The notes under the pieces are model-generated. The model was not told the DNA's origin. It made no database searches and saw nothing but the letters and a program-made list of their open reading frames with translations. From assembly GCF_004354555.1 (NCBI RefSeq), contig NZ_PUFH01000005.1, forward strand, positions 62,001 to 126,000: 64,000 nucleotides of DNA, in the 5' to 3' direction. How positions within the stretch are numbered: the stretch's first letter is position 1; the number at the start of each line of letters is the position of its first letter. Below, one piece after another: positions 53,050 through 61,789 of the stretch. Source of the stretch: Leuconostoc citreum (GTDB lineage Bacteria; Bacillota; Bacilli; Lactobacillales; Lactobacillaceae). Position numbers and translations under genes: made by a program.

Positions 53050-53085
53050 AAAGCAGGTGGCCACAATAGTGGGCACCTGCTTTTT
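53050..53085 (-). terminator. Terminator of ilvE
   Basis: AAAGCAGGTG / CACCTGCTTT, a perfect 10-bp stem with a 14-nt loop; A/T runs on both sides. It lies just past the ilvE stop. Confidence 0.88.
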
Positions 53086-53088
53086 ATA

Positions 53089-54129
53089 TTAATTAAGTGG
53101 GACGTCAACTGCCCAACCATCTGGACCTTTTTCATCACCATATTGTATTGCTGTTAAACGGTCATAGAGCTTTTGTGTCCAAGGACCAACTTCAGTCTCT
53201 GAGTAGAATACGTGCTTGTTACCATTGTGCGTGATTGAACCTACAGGAGAAATCACAGCTGCAGTTCCCATAGCACCAGCTTCGGCAAACTGGTCTAAAT
53301 CGTTGATTGAAATAGTTGTTTCTTCAGCGCGTAGGCCCAATTCTTCAGCTACGGCTAACAAAGAGTATTTTGTGACCGATGGCAATATAGAAGGGGATTT
53401 AGGTGTTAAGAAGCGACCATCTTTAGTAATACCAAAGAAGTTGGCAGAACCTAATTCTTCAATATTTTCATGTAAACGTGGGTCAAGATAAACAACATCT
53501 GAGTAACCAGCTGCATGGGCTTCATCACCAGCTAACATTGAAGCACCATAGTTACCACCAGCCTTAGCGGCACCAGTACCACCATGAGCAGCACGATCAT
53601 ACTCATTTGTGACATAAGCAGTTGGTGTCAGACCTCCCTTATAGTAAGCACCTACAGGTGTTGCATAGACTTCAAAGACATAATTATCAGCTGGATGAAC
53701 GCCGACTACGGGTCCACCACCAAACTCAAATGGACGTAGATACAATGTTGCACCTGTGCCATAAGGCGGAATAAACGCTTGGTTAGCTTTAGTAACTTCT
53801 TTCAACCCGCGTAAGAAAAGTTCTTCTGGTACAGGGGCCATCATCAAACGAGCGGCTGAATTTTGTAAACGTTTTGCATTACGATCAGGTCTAAAAAGGT
53901 TAGCACCACCATCTTGACGCCGATAGACTTTAAGACCTTCAAAAATATTTTGACCGTAATGAAGACCAGTTGCGGCCTCATTAACAGGAATGTTTGAATC
54001 CGTTTCTAAGCTGCCTTCGCTCCATTTGCCATCTTTATAGTAGGCCCGAAAACGATAGGGCAAATCATGGTATTCAAACCCCAGTTCTTCCCAATTAAAA
54101 TCTGAAGGTTGTGCTTTCTCTTGTGACAT
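53089..54129 (-). CDS. ilvE: Branched-chain amino acid aminotransferase
   Basis: 346 residues of the class IV PLP aminotransferase fold: ATGLHYGQNIFEGLKVYRR, FRPDRNAKRLQNSAARLM, YLRPFEFGGGPVVGVHPA, the PLP lysine region GGTGAAKAGGNYGASMLA, and AEAGAMGTAAVISPVGSI. It interconverts Leu/Ile/Val and their 2-keto acids. AAGAGGAG precedes the ATG. It lies 57 bp downstream of the IIC-like transporter on the same strand, and a TATAAT-like element in that gap may give it a second promoter. Confidence 0.96.
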   Translation of the reverse strand: MSQEKAQPSDFNWEELGFEYHDLPYRFRAYYKDGKWSEGSLETDSNIPVNEAATGLHYGQNIFEGLKVYRRQDGGANLFRPDRNAKRLQNSAARLMMAPVPEELFLRGLKEVTKANQAFIPPYGTGATLYLRPFEFGGGPVVGVHPADNYVFEVYATPVGAYYKGGLTPTAYVTNEYDRAAHGGTGAAKAGGNYGASMLAGDEAHAAGYSDVVYLDPRLHENIEELGSANFFGITKDGRFLTPKSPSILPSVTKYSLLAVAEELGLRAEETTISINDLDQFAEAGAMGTAAVISPVGSITHNGNKHVFYSETEVGPWTQKLYDRLTAIQYGDEKGPDGWAVDVPLN

Positions 54130-54186
54130 AATTACTCCTCTTTCTTACAAAATTATGATAATTATACTATAACGCTTTAATTAAAA

Positions 54187-55317
54187 TTAAACAACGTCCA
54201 AATGTAAATCGTTTGCTTTTGTTTTACCGGCTTTTTTTAATAGGTAATACATGATTAAACTACTGATGACGGGCACAACAATGCCAAATACAGCTACTAA
54301 CAGCAATCCACGTGGATTGCTAGATGCCAAAGCAATAGGTGCAATAAAGCCGTTTAACCCTAATCCAGCAATAGCAAATGGCACCTTGAGATTGAACACA
54401 CCAACAGCTAGCATAGCTGAAACACCAGCAATTAATGCTGGACCAAACATTAATAATGGACTTTTTAAAAGGTTAGGAAATTGAACTTTAGGTGTGACAA
54501 TGGTTTGGGCAAAATTAGCCCCAAGGTTGTTTTGAGTCCAGCCCATAGCGGTATAGACAACAAAGCCGGCAGTTGTGCCAATTAAAGCGGCGCCACCTGA
54601 TAAGGGGTCTAGCATGACTGCGATGGCTAAAGCAGCCGAAGATGCGGGCGTCATCAAGAATAAGAACCAGACGACCGATACAACAAAAGCACCGAGGAAT
54701 GGATTAACTTTCATCGTCGAAGCGAGCGATTCGGACACCCAATTCAAGAATGGGGTTGTAACTGCAGCAGTACCGAGTCCAAAAATTGTACCTGCTAATG
54801 TTGCTGCAAATGGGACTAACATCATATCTAGCGGGGTTTTACCGGTGAGCCAATTACCGACAAAAACAGCAAGCAAAGCCGCAAGCACTGCTGAAACAGG
54901 TTGCCCAGATGTCATAATGAGTGAACCTGCTGCCTGATCAGCTATCCAGCCAGTAGCAGTATGCGTTGCTGGTGAACTGGCTGTAGTAAAATAAACAGCA
55001 TTAGAGCCTACGGTTGCTGCGATGAGTGCGGCGCCTGTGGTCAAAATATTGGCTCGCATCATGATGGCAATACCGACACCGAGTGCAGGGGCTAACATTT
55101 TTTGACCCATCAGACCAGCCTGAACGAGTGGTGTGATGTGCAATAAATTGCCTAGCGATGCCATTAAAAGTCCCATGCCTAATACAGCCAAAATAGCATT
55201 AGAAATCCCTGTTGATACATCAAAGACCACATCTCTGACGGTACGTGGTTGTTTCTTTTTGTCCAGTAATGTAGACTTTTCTTTTACTGGGGTTGATGAG
55301 TTAACTGTTGCGTCCAT
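54187..55317 (-). CDS. PfoR / PTS-EIIC-like membrane transporter
   Basis: 376 residues with about ten hydrophobic helices: ISNAILAVLGMGLLMASLGN, LGVGIAIMMRANILTTGAAL, TPLDMMLVPFAATLAGTIFG and GLNGFIAPIALASSNPRGLL. These match the stand-alone 'PTS sugar transporter subunit IIC' (PTS_EIIC_2, PfoR) family, which lacks EIIA and EIIB partners; none are nearby. AGGAGG precedes the ATG. The mRNA leader encodes an Ile/Val-rich peptide and a terminator, and ilvE follows, so the real substrate may be a branched-chain amino acid or keto acid rather than a sugar. That is inference from context. Confidence 0.82.
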   Translation of the reverse strand: MDATVNSSTPVKEKSTLLDKKKQPRTVRDVVFDVSTGISNAILAVLGMGLLMASLGNLLHITPLVQAGLMGQKMLAPALGVGIAIMMRANILTTGAALIAATVGSNAVYFTTASSPATHTATGWIADQAAGSLIMTSGQPVSAVLAALLAVFVGNWLTGKTPLDMMLVPFAATLAGTIFGLGTAAVTTPFLNWVSESLASTMKVNPFLGAFVVSVVWFLFLMTPASSAALAIAVMLDPLSGGAALIGTTAGFVVYTAMGWTQNNLGANFAQTIVTPKVQFPNLLKSPLLMFGPALIAGVSAMLAVGVFNLKVPFAIAGLGLNGFIAPIALASSNPRGLLLVAVFGIVVPVISSLIMYYLLKKAGKTKANDLHLDVV

Positions 55318-55398
55318 AATAAATTCCTCCTAAAATAGCCACTGCTTATCTCATTAGACTGTGTTGAGATAAGACTTAAGTATAAAAACGAAAAGAAA

Positions 55399-55428
55399 AA
55401 AAGCGCTAGTTGCATACTAGCGCTTTTT
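55399..55428 (-). terminator. Attenuator terminator in the leader of the IIC-like gene
   Basis: On the minus strand AAGCGCTAGT-ATGCA-ACTAGCGCTT followed by T5-7. It lies 82 bp before the gene start and after the leader peptide, so it must be read through for expression. Confidence 0.9.
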
Positions 55429-55459
55429 AAAAATGATGCACAGAGCAGTCATTCTTACG

Positions 55460-55486
55460 CCAGTCGATAGATGACACCTCGACTGG
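55460..55486 (-). promoter_or_regulatory. Leader hairpin upstream of the attenuator
   Basis: CCAGTCGA (55479-55486 read on the minus strand) pairs perfectly with TCGACTGG. The preceding CTGGT..ACCAG can pair with the same ACCAG, giving mutually exclusive structures between leader peptide and terminator. Confidence 0.6.
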
Positions 55487-55510
55487 TAGCAAAAACAGAC
55501 CAGCGAAATG

Positions 55511-55576
55511 TCAGATAATAATGACGACGTTGATCTTAATAATGCTTGTGAAGTTGTAAGAACGATTCTGAGTCAT
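55511..55576 (-). CDS. Ile/Val-rich leader peptide (transcription attenuation)
   Basis: 21 codons starting ATG 55576: MTQNRSYNFTSIIK and then INVVIII, stop TGA. Six Ile and two Val, with III directly before the stop. AAAGGA lies 9 bp upstream. The open frame starts about 25 nt into the predicted mRNA and is followed by alternative hairpins and an intrinsic terminator. This is the classic attenuator layout: ribosomes stalling at Ile/Val codons would favour read-through into the transporter and ilvE. Confidence 0.8.
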   Translation of the reverse strand: MTQNRSYNFTSIIKINVVIII

Positions 55577-55605
55577 TTCTTCAAGTCCTTTAAGTTGATT
55601 TTTTT

Positions 55606-55634
55606 ATTATGACATGAAGAAAATTAAATGTCAA
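55606..55634 (-). promoter_or_regulatory. Promoter of the leader-transporter-ilvE unit
   Basis: On the minus strand TTGACA (55634-55629), a 17-bp spacer and CATAAT (55611-55606). Predicted start about 55600. Confidence 0.82.
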
Positions 55635-55723
55635 CTTTTTAATTTAATTCTCATGAAATAAAGTTTGTTGTCCGAGTAAATATAGTTTAATATAATCTAT
55701 AAGATACACTAGGAGGTAGAATC

Positions 55724-56665
55724 ATGTTACTTTTATCAGTGAAAGCTTTAACGTCGGAAAATTATGAGTTATTGTCTTCTTATGGGATTGATGTTGTCAC
55801 ACCTGACACGATAACAGCTAATCAAATTGCTGATATCATGATTAGTTACGGCTGGGATAACGCGATTGGTGAGAAAATATTAGCCGATCCTAATGCTAAA
55901 TTAAAGTGGATCCAAGCGCAGTCAGCGGGCGTTGATTATTTGCCGTTGTCTTTACTTAAAGCACGAGGAATCACGGTCACCAATGCCAGTGGTCTGAAAG
56001 CACTACCAATTGCACAAACAGTGCTAAGTTATATACTTTACTTTGCACGTGGCTTAAATGTTTATGCCATGCGTAAACACTGGGAACCGTTTACGAATCA
56101 GTACCTAATTAATGAGTTGCCGGTATTGATTTTTGGTACAGGGCGTATTGGTAAACAAATTGCATCACATATTAAGGCTTTTGGTGGCACGGTATACGGT
56201 GTAAATACATCTGGTCGAGCAGTACCCGGTTTCGATGCCGTCTACCCAATTTCTAATTATCAGGCAGGCTTAGCAAAAGCTCGTGTTGTTGTTGATGGTT
56301 TGCCAGGTACGGCAGATACAGCCGATTTTTTTGACACTCGTTTTTTTGAACAAGTCAACCAACTATTTTTATTCATTAACATTGGTCGTGGGACGACGTT
56401 GGATCAAGATGCCTTGTTATCGGCAATCGATGATTCTCGCGTTAAATTTGCTGCATTGGATGTCACAACACCAGAACCATTACCAAAAAACCATCCCCTA
56501 TTTGAGCGTCATCAGATTTTGTTAACTCAGCATACAAGTTGGGGGGAACATGTCAATGCTGGTCGTACTGGCGGATTATTTAGACTATTTGAACAAAATT
56601 TAACATCGTTTGTTAACGATGGCTCGTTTAAGCAAAATGTTGTTAATCTTGATAAGGGTTACTGA
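55724..56665 (+). CDS. D-isomer-specific 2-hydroxyacid dehydrogenase family protein
   Basis: 313 residues. A catalytic domain (WIQAQSAGVDYLPL) wraps an NAD-binding Rossmann fold with VLIFGTGRIGKQIASHIKAF. The active-site Arg lies in FINIGRGTTLDQDAL, Glu in TTPEPLPKNHPLF and His in LLTQHTSWGEH. It reduces 2-keto acids to D-hydroxy acids or the reverse; the exact substrate is unclear. It is divergent from the leader-transporter-ilvE unit, so a branched-chain keto acid is possible. AGGAGG precedes the ATG; a terminator follows. Confidence 0.87.
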   Translation: MLLLSVKALTSENYELLSSYGIDVVTPDTITANQIADIMISYGWDNAIGEKILADPNAKLKWIQAQSAGVDYLPLSLLKARGITVTNASGLKALPIAQTVLSYILYFARGLNVYAMRKHWEPFTNQYLINELPVLIFGTGRIGKQIASHIKAFGGTVYGVNTSGRAVPGFDAVYPISNYQAGLAKARVVVDGLPGTADTADFFDTRFFEQVNQLFLFINIGRGTTLDQDALLSAIDDSRVKFAALDVTTPEPLPKNHPLFERHQILLTQHTSWGEHVNAGRTGGLFRLFEQNLTSFVNDGSFKQNVVNLDKGY

Positions 56666-56668
56666 AAC

Positions 56669-56698
56669 AAAAGCCAAGATAATATGATCTTGGCTTTT
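56669..56698 (+). terminator. Terminator after the hydroxyacid dehydrogenase
   Basis: Perfect 12-bp stem AAAAGCCAAGAT / ATCTTGGCTTTT with a 6-nt loop. Confidence 0.9.
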
Positions 56699-56808
56699 CT
56701 TATGCCTATAAATTCTTTACGTTTATTTACGTATTCATCACAACTATAAGGTTATTTTTTTGACATGCTATTGATAGGATGAAGTCATGGGTAAAGGTAG
56801 GAATAATA

Positions 56809-57864
56809 ATGATTGAATTACAACATATCAAAAAGCGCTACACAGAACAAGATGAAGCAGTGATAAAAGATGTTACTGTATCTATTACGCCGGGTGAATT
56901 TTTTGTCATGGTTGGGCCTTCGGGTTCAGGAAAATCCACAATTCTTAGAATGATTGCTGGATTAGAAAGCATTACAGGTGGCGAATTATTGATTGATGGT
57001 GAACGAATGAATGATTTACCACCAAAATCAAGGCATTTATCAATGGTATTTCAAAATTATGCACTCTATCCCAACATGACGGTCTCTGAAAATATCGTTT
57101 TTGGTTTAAAATCACGCAAAGTTGATCGGGCGACGCAATTTCAACGGTTGTCTGATGCTTTAACAATGGTTGATTTGACTGATTTTTCGTCACGGTACCC
57201 ACGTGAATTGTCGGGTGGGCAACGACAACGTGTTGCTTTGGCGAGAAGTATCGTTTCAGGCGCGGACATTATTTTAATGGACGAGCCACTCTCTAACCTT
57301 GATGCGCAATTACGTGAAAGTATGCGTTATGAAATAAAAGCATTGCAACGCAAGTTGGGAATAACAGTGATTTACGTGACCCATGATCAAACCGAGGCGA
57401 TGACAATGGGTGATCGCGTGATGATTTTGAATGATGGAATCGTGCAGCAAATTGGGACGCCGATACAGCTCTATCAGGTCCCTGAAAATACTTTTGTTGC
57501 TAAGTTTTTTGGCACACCAAAAATGAATGTGATTCCTGGTGTCACAGATTGGCAAAACCACGGGGTCGCAATTAATACACCTTTTGATCCAGATGCCTTG
57601 GTTGGAATCAGGCCACAAGCAGCCCACGTAAATCAAGAAAATAAAGATGATTTGGCAATATCATTATGGCTCGCCAGTATGACCTATATTGGTTCGGATA
57701 CATTGCTCTTTGGTACAATTAATAATCGCGATGAAACGGTACAATTTAAAATCAAAGGTATGGCAAACTTGTCACCACAGCAATATGTGACAATTTATGT
57801 GTCGCGTGAGGACCTATATTACTTTGATTTAGCAGGACAAGCGTTAGCTACTGTGGGGGTGTAA
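56809..57864 (+). CDS. ugpC: Glycerol-3-phosphate ABC transporter ATP-binding protein (UgpC/MalK-like)
   Basis: 351 residues from ATG 56809 (AGGAATAATA upstream). Walker A VGPSGSGKST, Q-loop FQNYALYPNMTV, signature ELSGGQRQRVALAR, Walker B IILMDEPLSNLDAQL, switch THDQTEAMTMGDR, then a regulatory OB-type domain as in MalK/UgpC. First gene of a five-gene operon whose last member is a glycerophosphodiesterase, which points to glycerol-3-phosphate or glycerophosphodiesters as substrate rather than a sugar. Confidence 0.88.
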   Translation: MIELQHIKKRYTEQDEAVIKDVTVSITPGEFFVMVGPSGSGKSTILRMIAGLESITGGELLIDGERMNDLPPKSRHLSMVFQNYALYPNMTVSENIVFGLKSRKVDRATQFQRLSDALTMVDLTDFSSRYPRELSGGQRQRVALARSIVSGADIILMDEPLSNLDAQLRESMRYEIKALQRKLGITVIYVTHDQTEAMTMGDRVMILNDGIVQQIGTPIQLYQVPENTFVAKFFGTPKMNVIPGVTDWQNHGVAINTPFDPDALVGIRPQAAHVNQENKDDLAISLWLASMTYIGSDTLLFGTINNRDETVQFKIKGMANLSPQQYVTIYVSREDLYYFDLAGQALATVGV

Positions 57865-57865
57865 C

Positions 57866-58795
57866 ATGGATCATGCTTTTTCTTCAGCAAATCATGCAGT
57901 TGTGAAACATACGCAACTGCAGCAAAAGCTAAAGACACATTTAGCGGCTATGGGATTTATAGCACCATCAGCTATTTTTCTCGGTGTTTTTGTTTTTTAT
58001 CCGCTAGTTAAAACTGTTTATTACAGTATGTTTTTAACCAATGCTTTAGGGCAGCCGGTTAAATTTATTGGCTTGTCAAATTACGGCACACTATTACAAG
58101 ATAAGTTTTTTATGAAAAGCTTGCTGACAACGTTTATTTTCGTCTTCATGGTGACATTGTTAACAACAGTGAGTGCTTTGGCTTTAGCCATGGTGACAAG
58201 CAAACACTTAAAAGGCACGACGTTATTTCGGACATTTTTTGCTTCAACGATGGGCGTTTCTGTTTCAGTGGCCTCCGTGCTTTGGCTATTTATTTTTCAA
58301 CCCACAACAGGTGTTTCTGACATGGTGTTAAATCTATTGCATTTACCACCGATTCATTGGTTAACTGATAACACTTGGTCTTTGTTTGCAGTGATTTTAA
58401 CCGTAGTTTGGATGAATTTAGGCTTTTCATTTTTGGCACTGACTGGTGCTTTAGAAAATGTTGCCACACCATTATATGAAGTAGCTGACATTGAAGGGGT
58501 GACAACGTGGCATAAATTTTATCACATTACATTACCGCAAATTAGCCCGACATTATTCTTTGTGGGCACGGTTACAATGATTAATGCCTTCCAAACCTTT
58601 GGGCAAGTTGACCTATTGACTAAAGGGGGACCAAATAATAGTACCAATTTAATTGTGTACCAAATATATAAAGATGCCTTTGTTAACCTTAACGTTGGTA
58701 AAGCATCAACCGAATCAATTGTTTTGGCGCTTTTAATTGCGCTGGTAACGATTGCACAATTTAAATTGACTGAAAAGCGGGTAATGTATCAATGA
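57866..58795 (+). CDS. ugpA: ABC transporter permease UgpA
   Basis: 309 residues with six membrane helices (MGFIAPSAIFLGVFVFYPLV first) and the EAA loop EVADIEGVTTWHKFYHITLP, which contacts the ATPase. MalF/UgpA-type permease. It starts 1 bp after ugpC and overlaps ugpE by 4 bp, indicating tight co-translation. Confidence 0.9.
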   Translation: MDHAFSSANHAVVKHTQLQQKLKTHLAAMGFIAPSAIFLGVFVFYPLVKTVYYSMFLTNALGQPVKFIGLSNYGTLLQDKFFMKSLLTTFIFVFMVTLLTTVSALALAMVTSKHLKGTTLFRTFFASTMGVSVSVASVLWLFIFQPTTGVSDMVLNLLHLPPIHWLTDNTWSLFAVILTVVWMNLGFSFLALTGALENVATPLYEVADIEGVTTWHKFYHITLPQISPTLFFVGTVTMINAFQTFGQVDLLTKGGPNNSTNLIVYQIYKDAFVNLNVGKASTESIVLALLIALVTIAQFKLTEKRVMYQ

Positions 58796-59610
58796 TTATA
58801 ACAAGCAATGAAAAGATATGGCGTTATGTACTGATGATAGGTTTATCTTTGGTATTATTAATCCCCTTAATTGTTGGCGTATGGGTGTCATTGTTACCAA
58901 ACAATGCTATTTTAACGGGTCATTATTTTACGAGTCAATTCACAATTGACAACTATATACAAGCAATAACTGCAACACCTATTTTACGATATCTACTGAA
59001 CTCGCTGCTAGTTTCAGCTATAGTAATGGTTGGTCAAGTTGTTTTCTCAGTATTAGCAGCTTATGCCTTTGTTTTTATTCCGTTCAAAGGGAAGCAAATT
59101 ATATTTTATGCTTTCATTGGAACGATGATGTTACCATTTGAATCACAACTCATTCCAAACTTTCAAACACTACGTTGGTTGGGTATTTTGAACAATTATG
59201 CCGCCTTAGCAATTCCTTTCTTTGCTTCAGCATTTGGTACGTTTTTATTACGTCAAACTTTCATGCAAGTGCCATTGGCGCTTAGAGAATCAGCAGCAAT
59301 TGAAGGGGTTGGGCACTTTCGATTCTTATATCATGCAGTGATACCTTACGCTAAAACAAGTTTGTTTACTTTAGCAGCTTATTCGTTCTTGACCACTTGG
59401 AATATGTATTTATGGCCCTTGATTACAAGTTATAGTGACAATGTTCGCACGGCCCAAATTGGGTTACGACAGTTACAAGCCACAGAAGCTGTTAATTCTT
59501 GGGGACTAATTATGGCAAGTGCTATTTTGATTATGGTGCCTAGTCTCGTAGTTTTGCTGCTCTCGCAGAGAGCGTTCAAATCTGGTTTGCTTGATGGGGC
59601 GGTAAAGTAG
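58792..59610 (+). CDS. ugpE: ABC transporter permease UgpE
   Basis: 272 residues, six helices, with the EAA motif ESAAIEGVGHFRFLYHAVIP. MalG/UgpE-type permease and partner of UgpA. Start overlaps the ugpA stop (ATGA). Followed after 2 bp by the binding protein. Confidence 0.9.
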   Translation: MIITSNEKIWRYVLMIGLSLVLLIPLIVGVWVSLLPNNAILTGHYFTSQFTIDNYIQAITATPILRYLLNSLLVSAIVMVGQVVFSVLAAYAFVFIPFKGKQIIFYAFIGTMMLPFESQLIPNFQTLRWLGILNNYAALAIPFFASAFGTFLLRQTFMQVPLALRESAAIEGVGHFRFLYHAVIPYAKTSLFTLAAYSFLTTWNMYLWPLITSYSDNVRTAQIGLRQLQATEAVNSWGLIMASAILIMVPSLVVLLLSQRAFKSGLLDGAVK

Positions 59611-59612
59611 TT

Positions 59613-60962
59613 ATGAAGAAAAAGTATGTTATGAGTTTAATAGCTATTGTGTTGATGATTAGTATCGTGCTGCTTGGCATGAGCCGATTGTCAAGACCGG
59701 TTAGTGCAAATCAGCGCACGACAATTGTTTTTTGGCATTCGATGGGTGGTAAACCAGCCGATGCGCTTAAAAAATTAGTTGCGAAATACAACGCATCACA
59801 AACAAAGTACACAGTCGTGCCACAATATCAGGGTGCCTATACTGAATCACTTCCAAAATATATTAACGTCGCTAATTCATCCGCAGCACCAGCAATTGTA
59901 CAAGCACAAGAAATTGCAACCAGCACGATGTTGTCAACTAAAAGTACAGAACCAGTCAGTCGCTTACTAGATTCTCAAGTCATTAATCAAATTGAGGATA
60001 ATATTGCGCGCTACTACACTGTTGATAATCAATTGCAATCATTACCATTTAATTCATCCACACCGGTTTTGTATTATAATAAGAGTCTAGTCGAAAAATT
60101 AGGATTAAAACCTTTGCCTGAAGATCCTAGTTATCAGGATATTTTAAATTTGGCGCAAGCGATAACGGAAAAAACAAATCATCAAACTAAGGGCATGACG
60201 ATTGAAGCTTATGGGTGGCTTTTCGAAGAATTAACAGCAAACCAGAATCAGTTGCTAGCGAACCATGATAATGGCCGTGAATCTGGTCAATATGCAACAA
60301 AAATTAATATTAATACCCCAGCTGCTCGACGTCTGATGACCTTTATGAAACAAGCAATTCAAGATAAATCTTTTGTGAGTTATGGTTCTGGTGATATTGC
60401 CGAGGCTAATCAACAAACGGCATTCTTAGCTGGTAAGTTGGGGATGTTCATGCAATCATCAGCTTCTACCGGTGACTTACAAGCTAATGCAAAATTTAAG
60501 TTAGGGGTAACTTATGTCCCACATGCAGATGATATCGCACGTAATGGCCTAACATTGGGTGGCGCTTCCTTGTGGGTGAATAAGCATCAAACAACTGCTA
60601 CTAAAGAAGGTGTGACTGATTTTCTAAAATTTATGTCATCAGCCCAATCACAGGCACAGTGGCAGCTGGCAACAGGTTATCTAGCGGTCAATAAGAACGC
60701 AAAAGCGTTACCACAAGTAACATCAGCGATTGCTAAAGACTCTAATTTGGGTGTTGCTACAAAACAGCTAGAAACCAGTAAAAAGAATTCAGTCACTGCT
60801 GGGCCACTTGTGCCAATATTACCCATTGAACGTACGAATGTTGAGACGGCAATGCAATCGATTGTCAATGGCGCTGATATTGAAAAAAGTTTACAGACTG
60901 CTGAAGATGCGACAAATAAAGCATTGGCATCCTATAATTCGGCAAATCACATGCAGAAATGA
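59613..60962 (+). CDS. ugpB: Extracellular solute-binding protein UgpB
   Basis: 449 residues of the family 1 solute-binding fold: TTIVFWHSMGGKPADALKKL, AAPAIVQAQEIATSTML, LQSLPFNSSTPVLYYNKSLV and FLAGKLGMFMQSSAS. The FWHSMGG start and LPFNSSTPVLYYN segment are UgpB-like (glycerol-3-phosphate). The N-terminal signal (MSLIAIVLMISIVLLGM) has no lipobox Cys, unlike most Gram-positive binding proteins, so it is probably held by the uncleaved signal or released by signal peptidase I near VSAN. Its stop overlaps the ugpQ region. Confidence 0.88.
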   Translation: MKKKYVMSLIAIVLMISIVLLGMSRLSRPVSANQRTTIVFWHSMGGKPADALKKLVAKYNASQTKYTVVPQYQGAYTESLPKYINVANSSAAPAIVQAQEIATSTMLSTKSTEPVSRLLDSQVINQIEDNIARYYTVDNQLQSLPFNSSTPVLYYNKSLVEKLGLKPLPEDPSYQDILNLAQAITEKTNHQTKGMTIEAYGWLFEELTANQNQLLANHDNGRESGQYATKININTPAARRLMTFMKQAIQDKSFVSYGSGDIAEANQQTAFLAGKLGMFMQSSASTGDLQANAKFKLGVTYVPHADDIARNGLTLGGASLWVNKHQTTATKEGVTDFLKFMSSAQSQAQWQLATGYLAVNKNAKALPQVTSAIAKDSNLGVATKQLETSKKNSVTAGPLVPILPIERTNVETAMQSIVNGADIEKSLQTAEDATNKALASYNSANHMQK

Positions 60963-60973
60963 GAGAAAAATTT

Positions 60974-61690
60974 ATGATAAAAATTGCACATCGTGGCGTC
61001 TCAGCGCAAGCGCCAGAAAATACGCGTGCAGCCTTTGAAAAAATGTTACCTTTGGACATTACTTGGTTAGAAACTGATATTGACATCACATCGGACGGTC
61101 AGCTTGTTCTTATTCATGATGCTAGCGTGAATCGAACATCGAATGGTAATGGCAAAGTCAATCGTAACACCTTACAAGGCCTCCAAAAACTCGATTTTGG
61201 CGAGTGGTTTAGCCCAGTTTACCAAGGACAACAGATTGTCACGTTAGATTGGTTAATTGACTTTGTTAATCTGCATCAACTCAATGTCAACTTTGAATTA
61301 AAAACGGATGTGCAAGGGGAACAACAGAACTTTTATTTAATGCGAATTCATAAAGCCTTTCTGCGATTAAATCCAAATTGTCAGATTATTGTTTCAAGCT
61401 TCAATGTGCCACTGTTAAAAAAATTTCACGCGCTAATGCCAAAAGTTGCCACGGGATTACTAGTAGATGGGCCAATTACTGATAGCCATCTTGAACAGGC
61501 ACAAGCTGTTGATGCAGCCTATATTCATCCGGATGTCTCATTTTTAACGCAAGAACAGGCCAGAATACTAATGAACAAAGGTTTTAAATTAAATGTTTGG
61601 ACAGTTAATGATCCAAAAACAATGGCAAGATTAAACGAATGGGGAATCAATGCTGCCTTTACAGATTTCCCCGCAGGCGTAACGGTTTAA
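60974..61690 (+). CDS. ugpQ: Glycerophosphodiester phosphodiesterase UgpQ
   Basis: 238 residues from ATG 60974 (GAGAG 8 bp upstream); an in-frame ATG at 60959 overlaps the ugpB stop and is the alternative. IAHRGVSAQAPENTRAAFEK, WLETDIDITSDGQLVLIHDA and NFELKTD supply the metal and catalytic His/Glu/Asp of GDPD enzymes; the C-terminal LNVWTVNDPKTM is also typical. It splits glycerophosphodiesters into glycerol-3-phosphate and an alcohol. No signal peptide, so it acts on imported substrate. Confidence 0.93.
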   Translation: MIKIAHRGVSAQAPENTRAAFEKMLPLDITWLETDIDITSDGQLVLIHDASVNRTSNGNGKVNRNTLQGLQKLDFGEWFSPVYQGQQIVTLDWLIDFVNLHQLNVNFELKTDVQGEQQNFYLMRIHKAFLRLNPNCQIIVSSFNVPLLKKFHALMPKVATGLLVDGPITDSHLEQAQAVDAAYIHPDVSFLTQEQARILMNKGFKLNVWTVNDPKTMARLNEWGINAAFTDFPAGVTV

Positions 61691-61789
61691 ACAACCGTTT
61701 TTTTGTGGTTAAATTATGATTTTTTGCATACATTTTTGTTGGCGACATGTGCTAAAATAGGTTTCAGAGAAAATGTCGGAGGGGACATC

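Noticed and set aside
55318-55723. T-box riboswitch upstream of the IIC-like gene
   Set aside because: No T-box sequence (TGGNACCGCG) or specifier loop is visible; the Ile/Val peptide followed by a terminator explains the leader better.
61703-61789. 29-residue N-terminal extension of FolC
   Set aside because: It lies before a strong GGAGGGG ribosome site and TTG start and does not resemble FolC N-termini.
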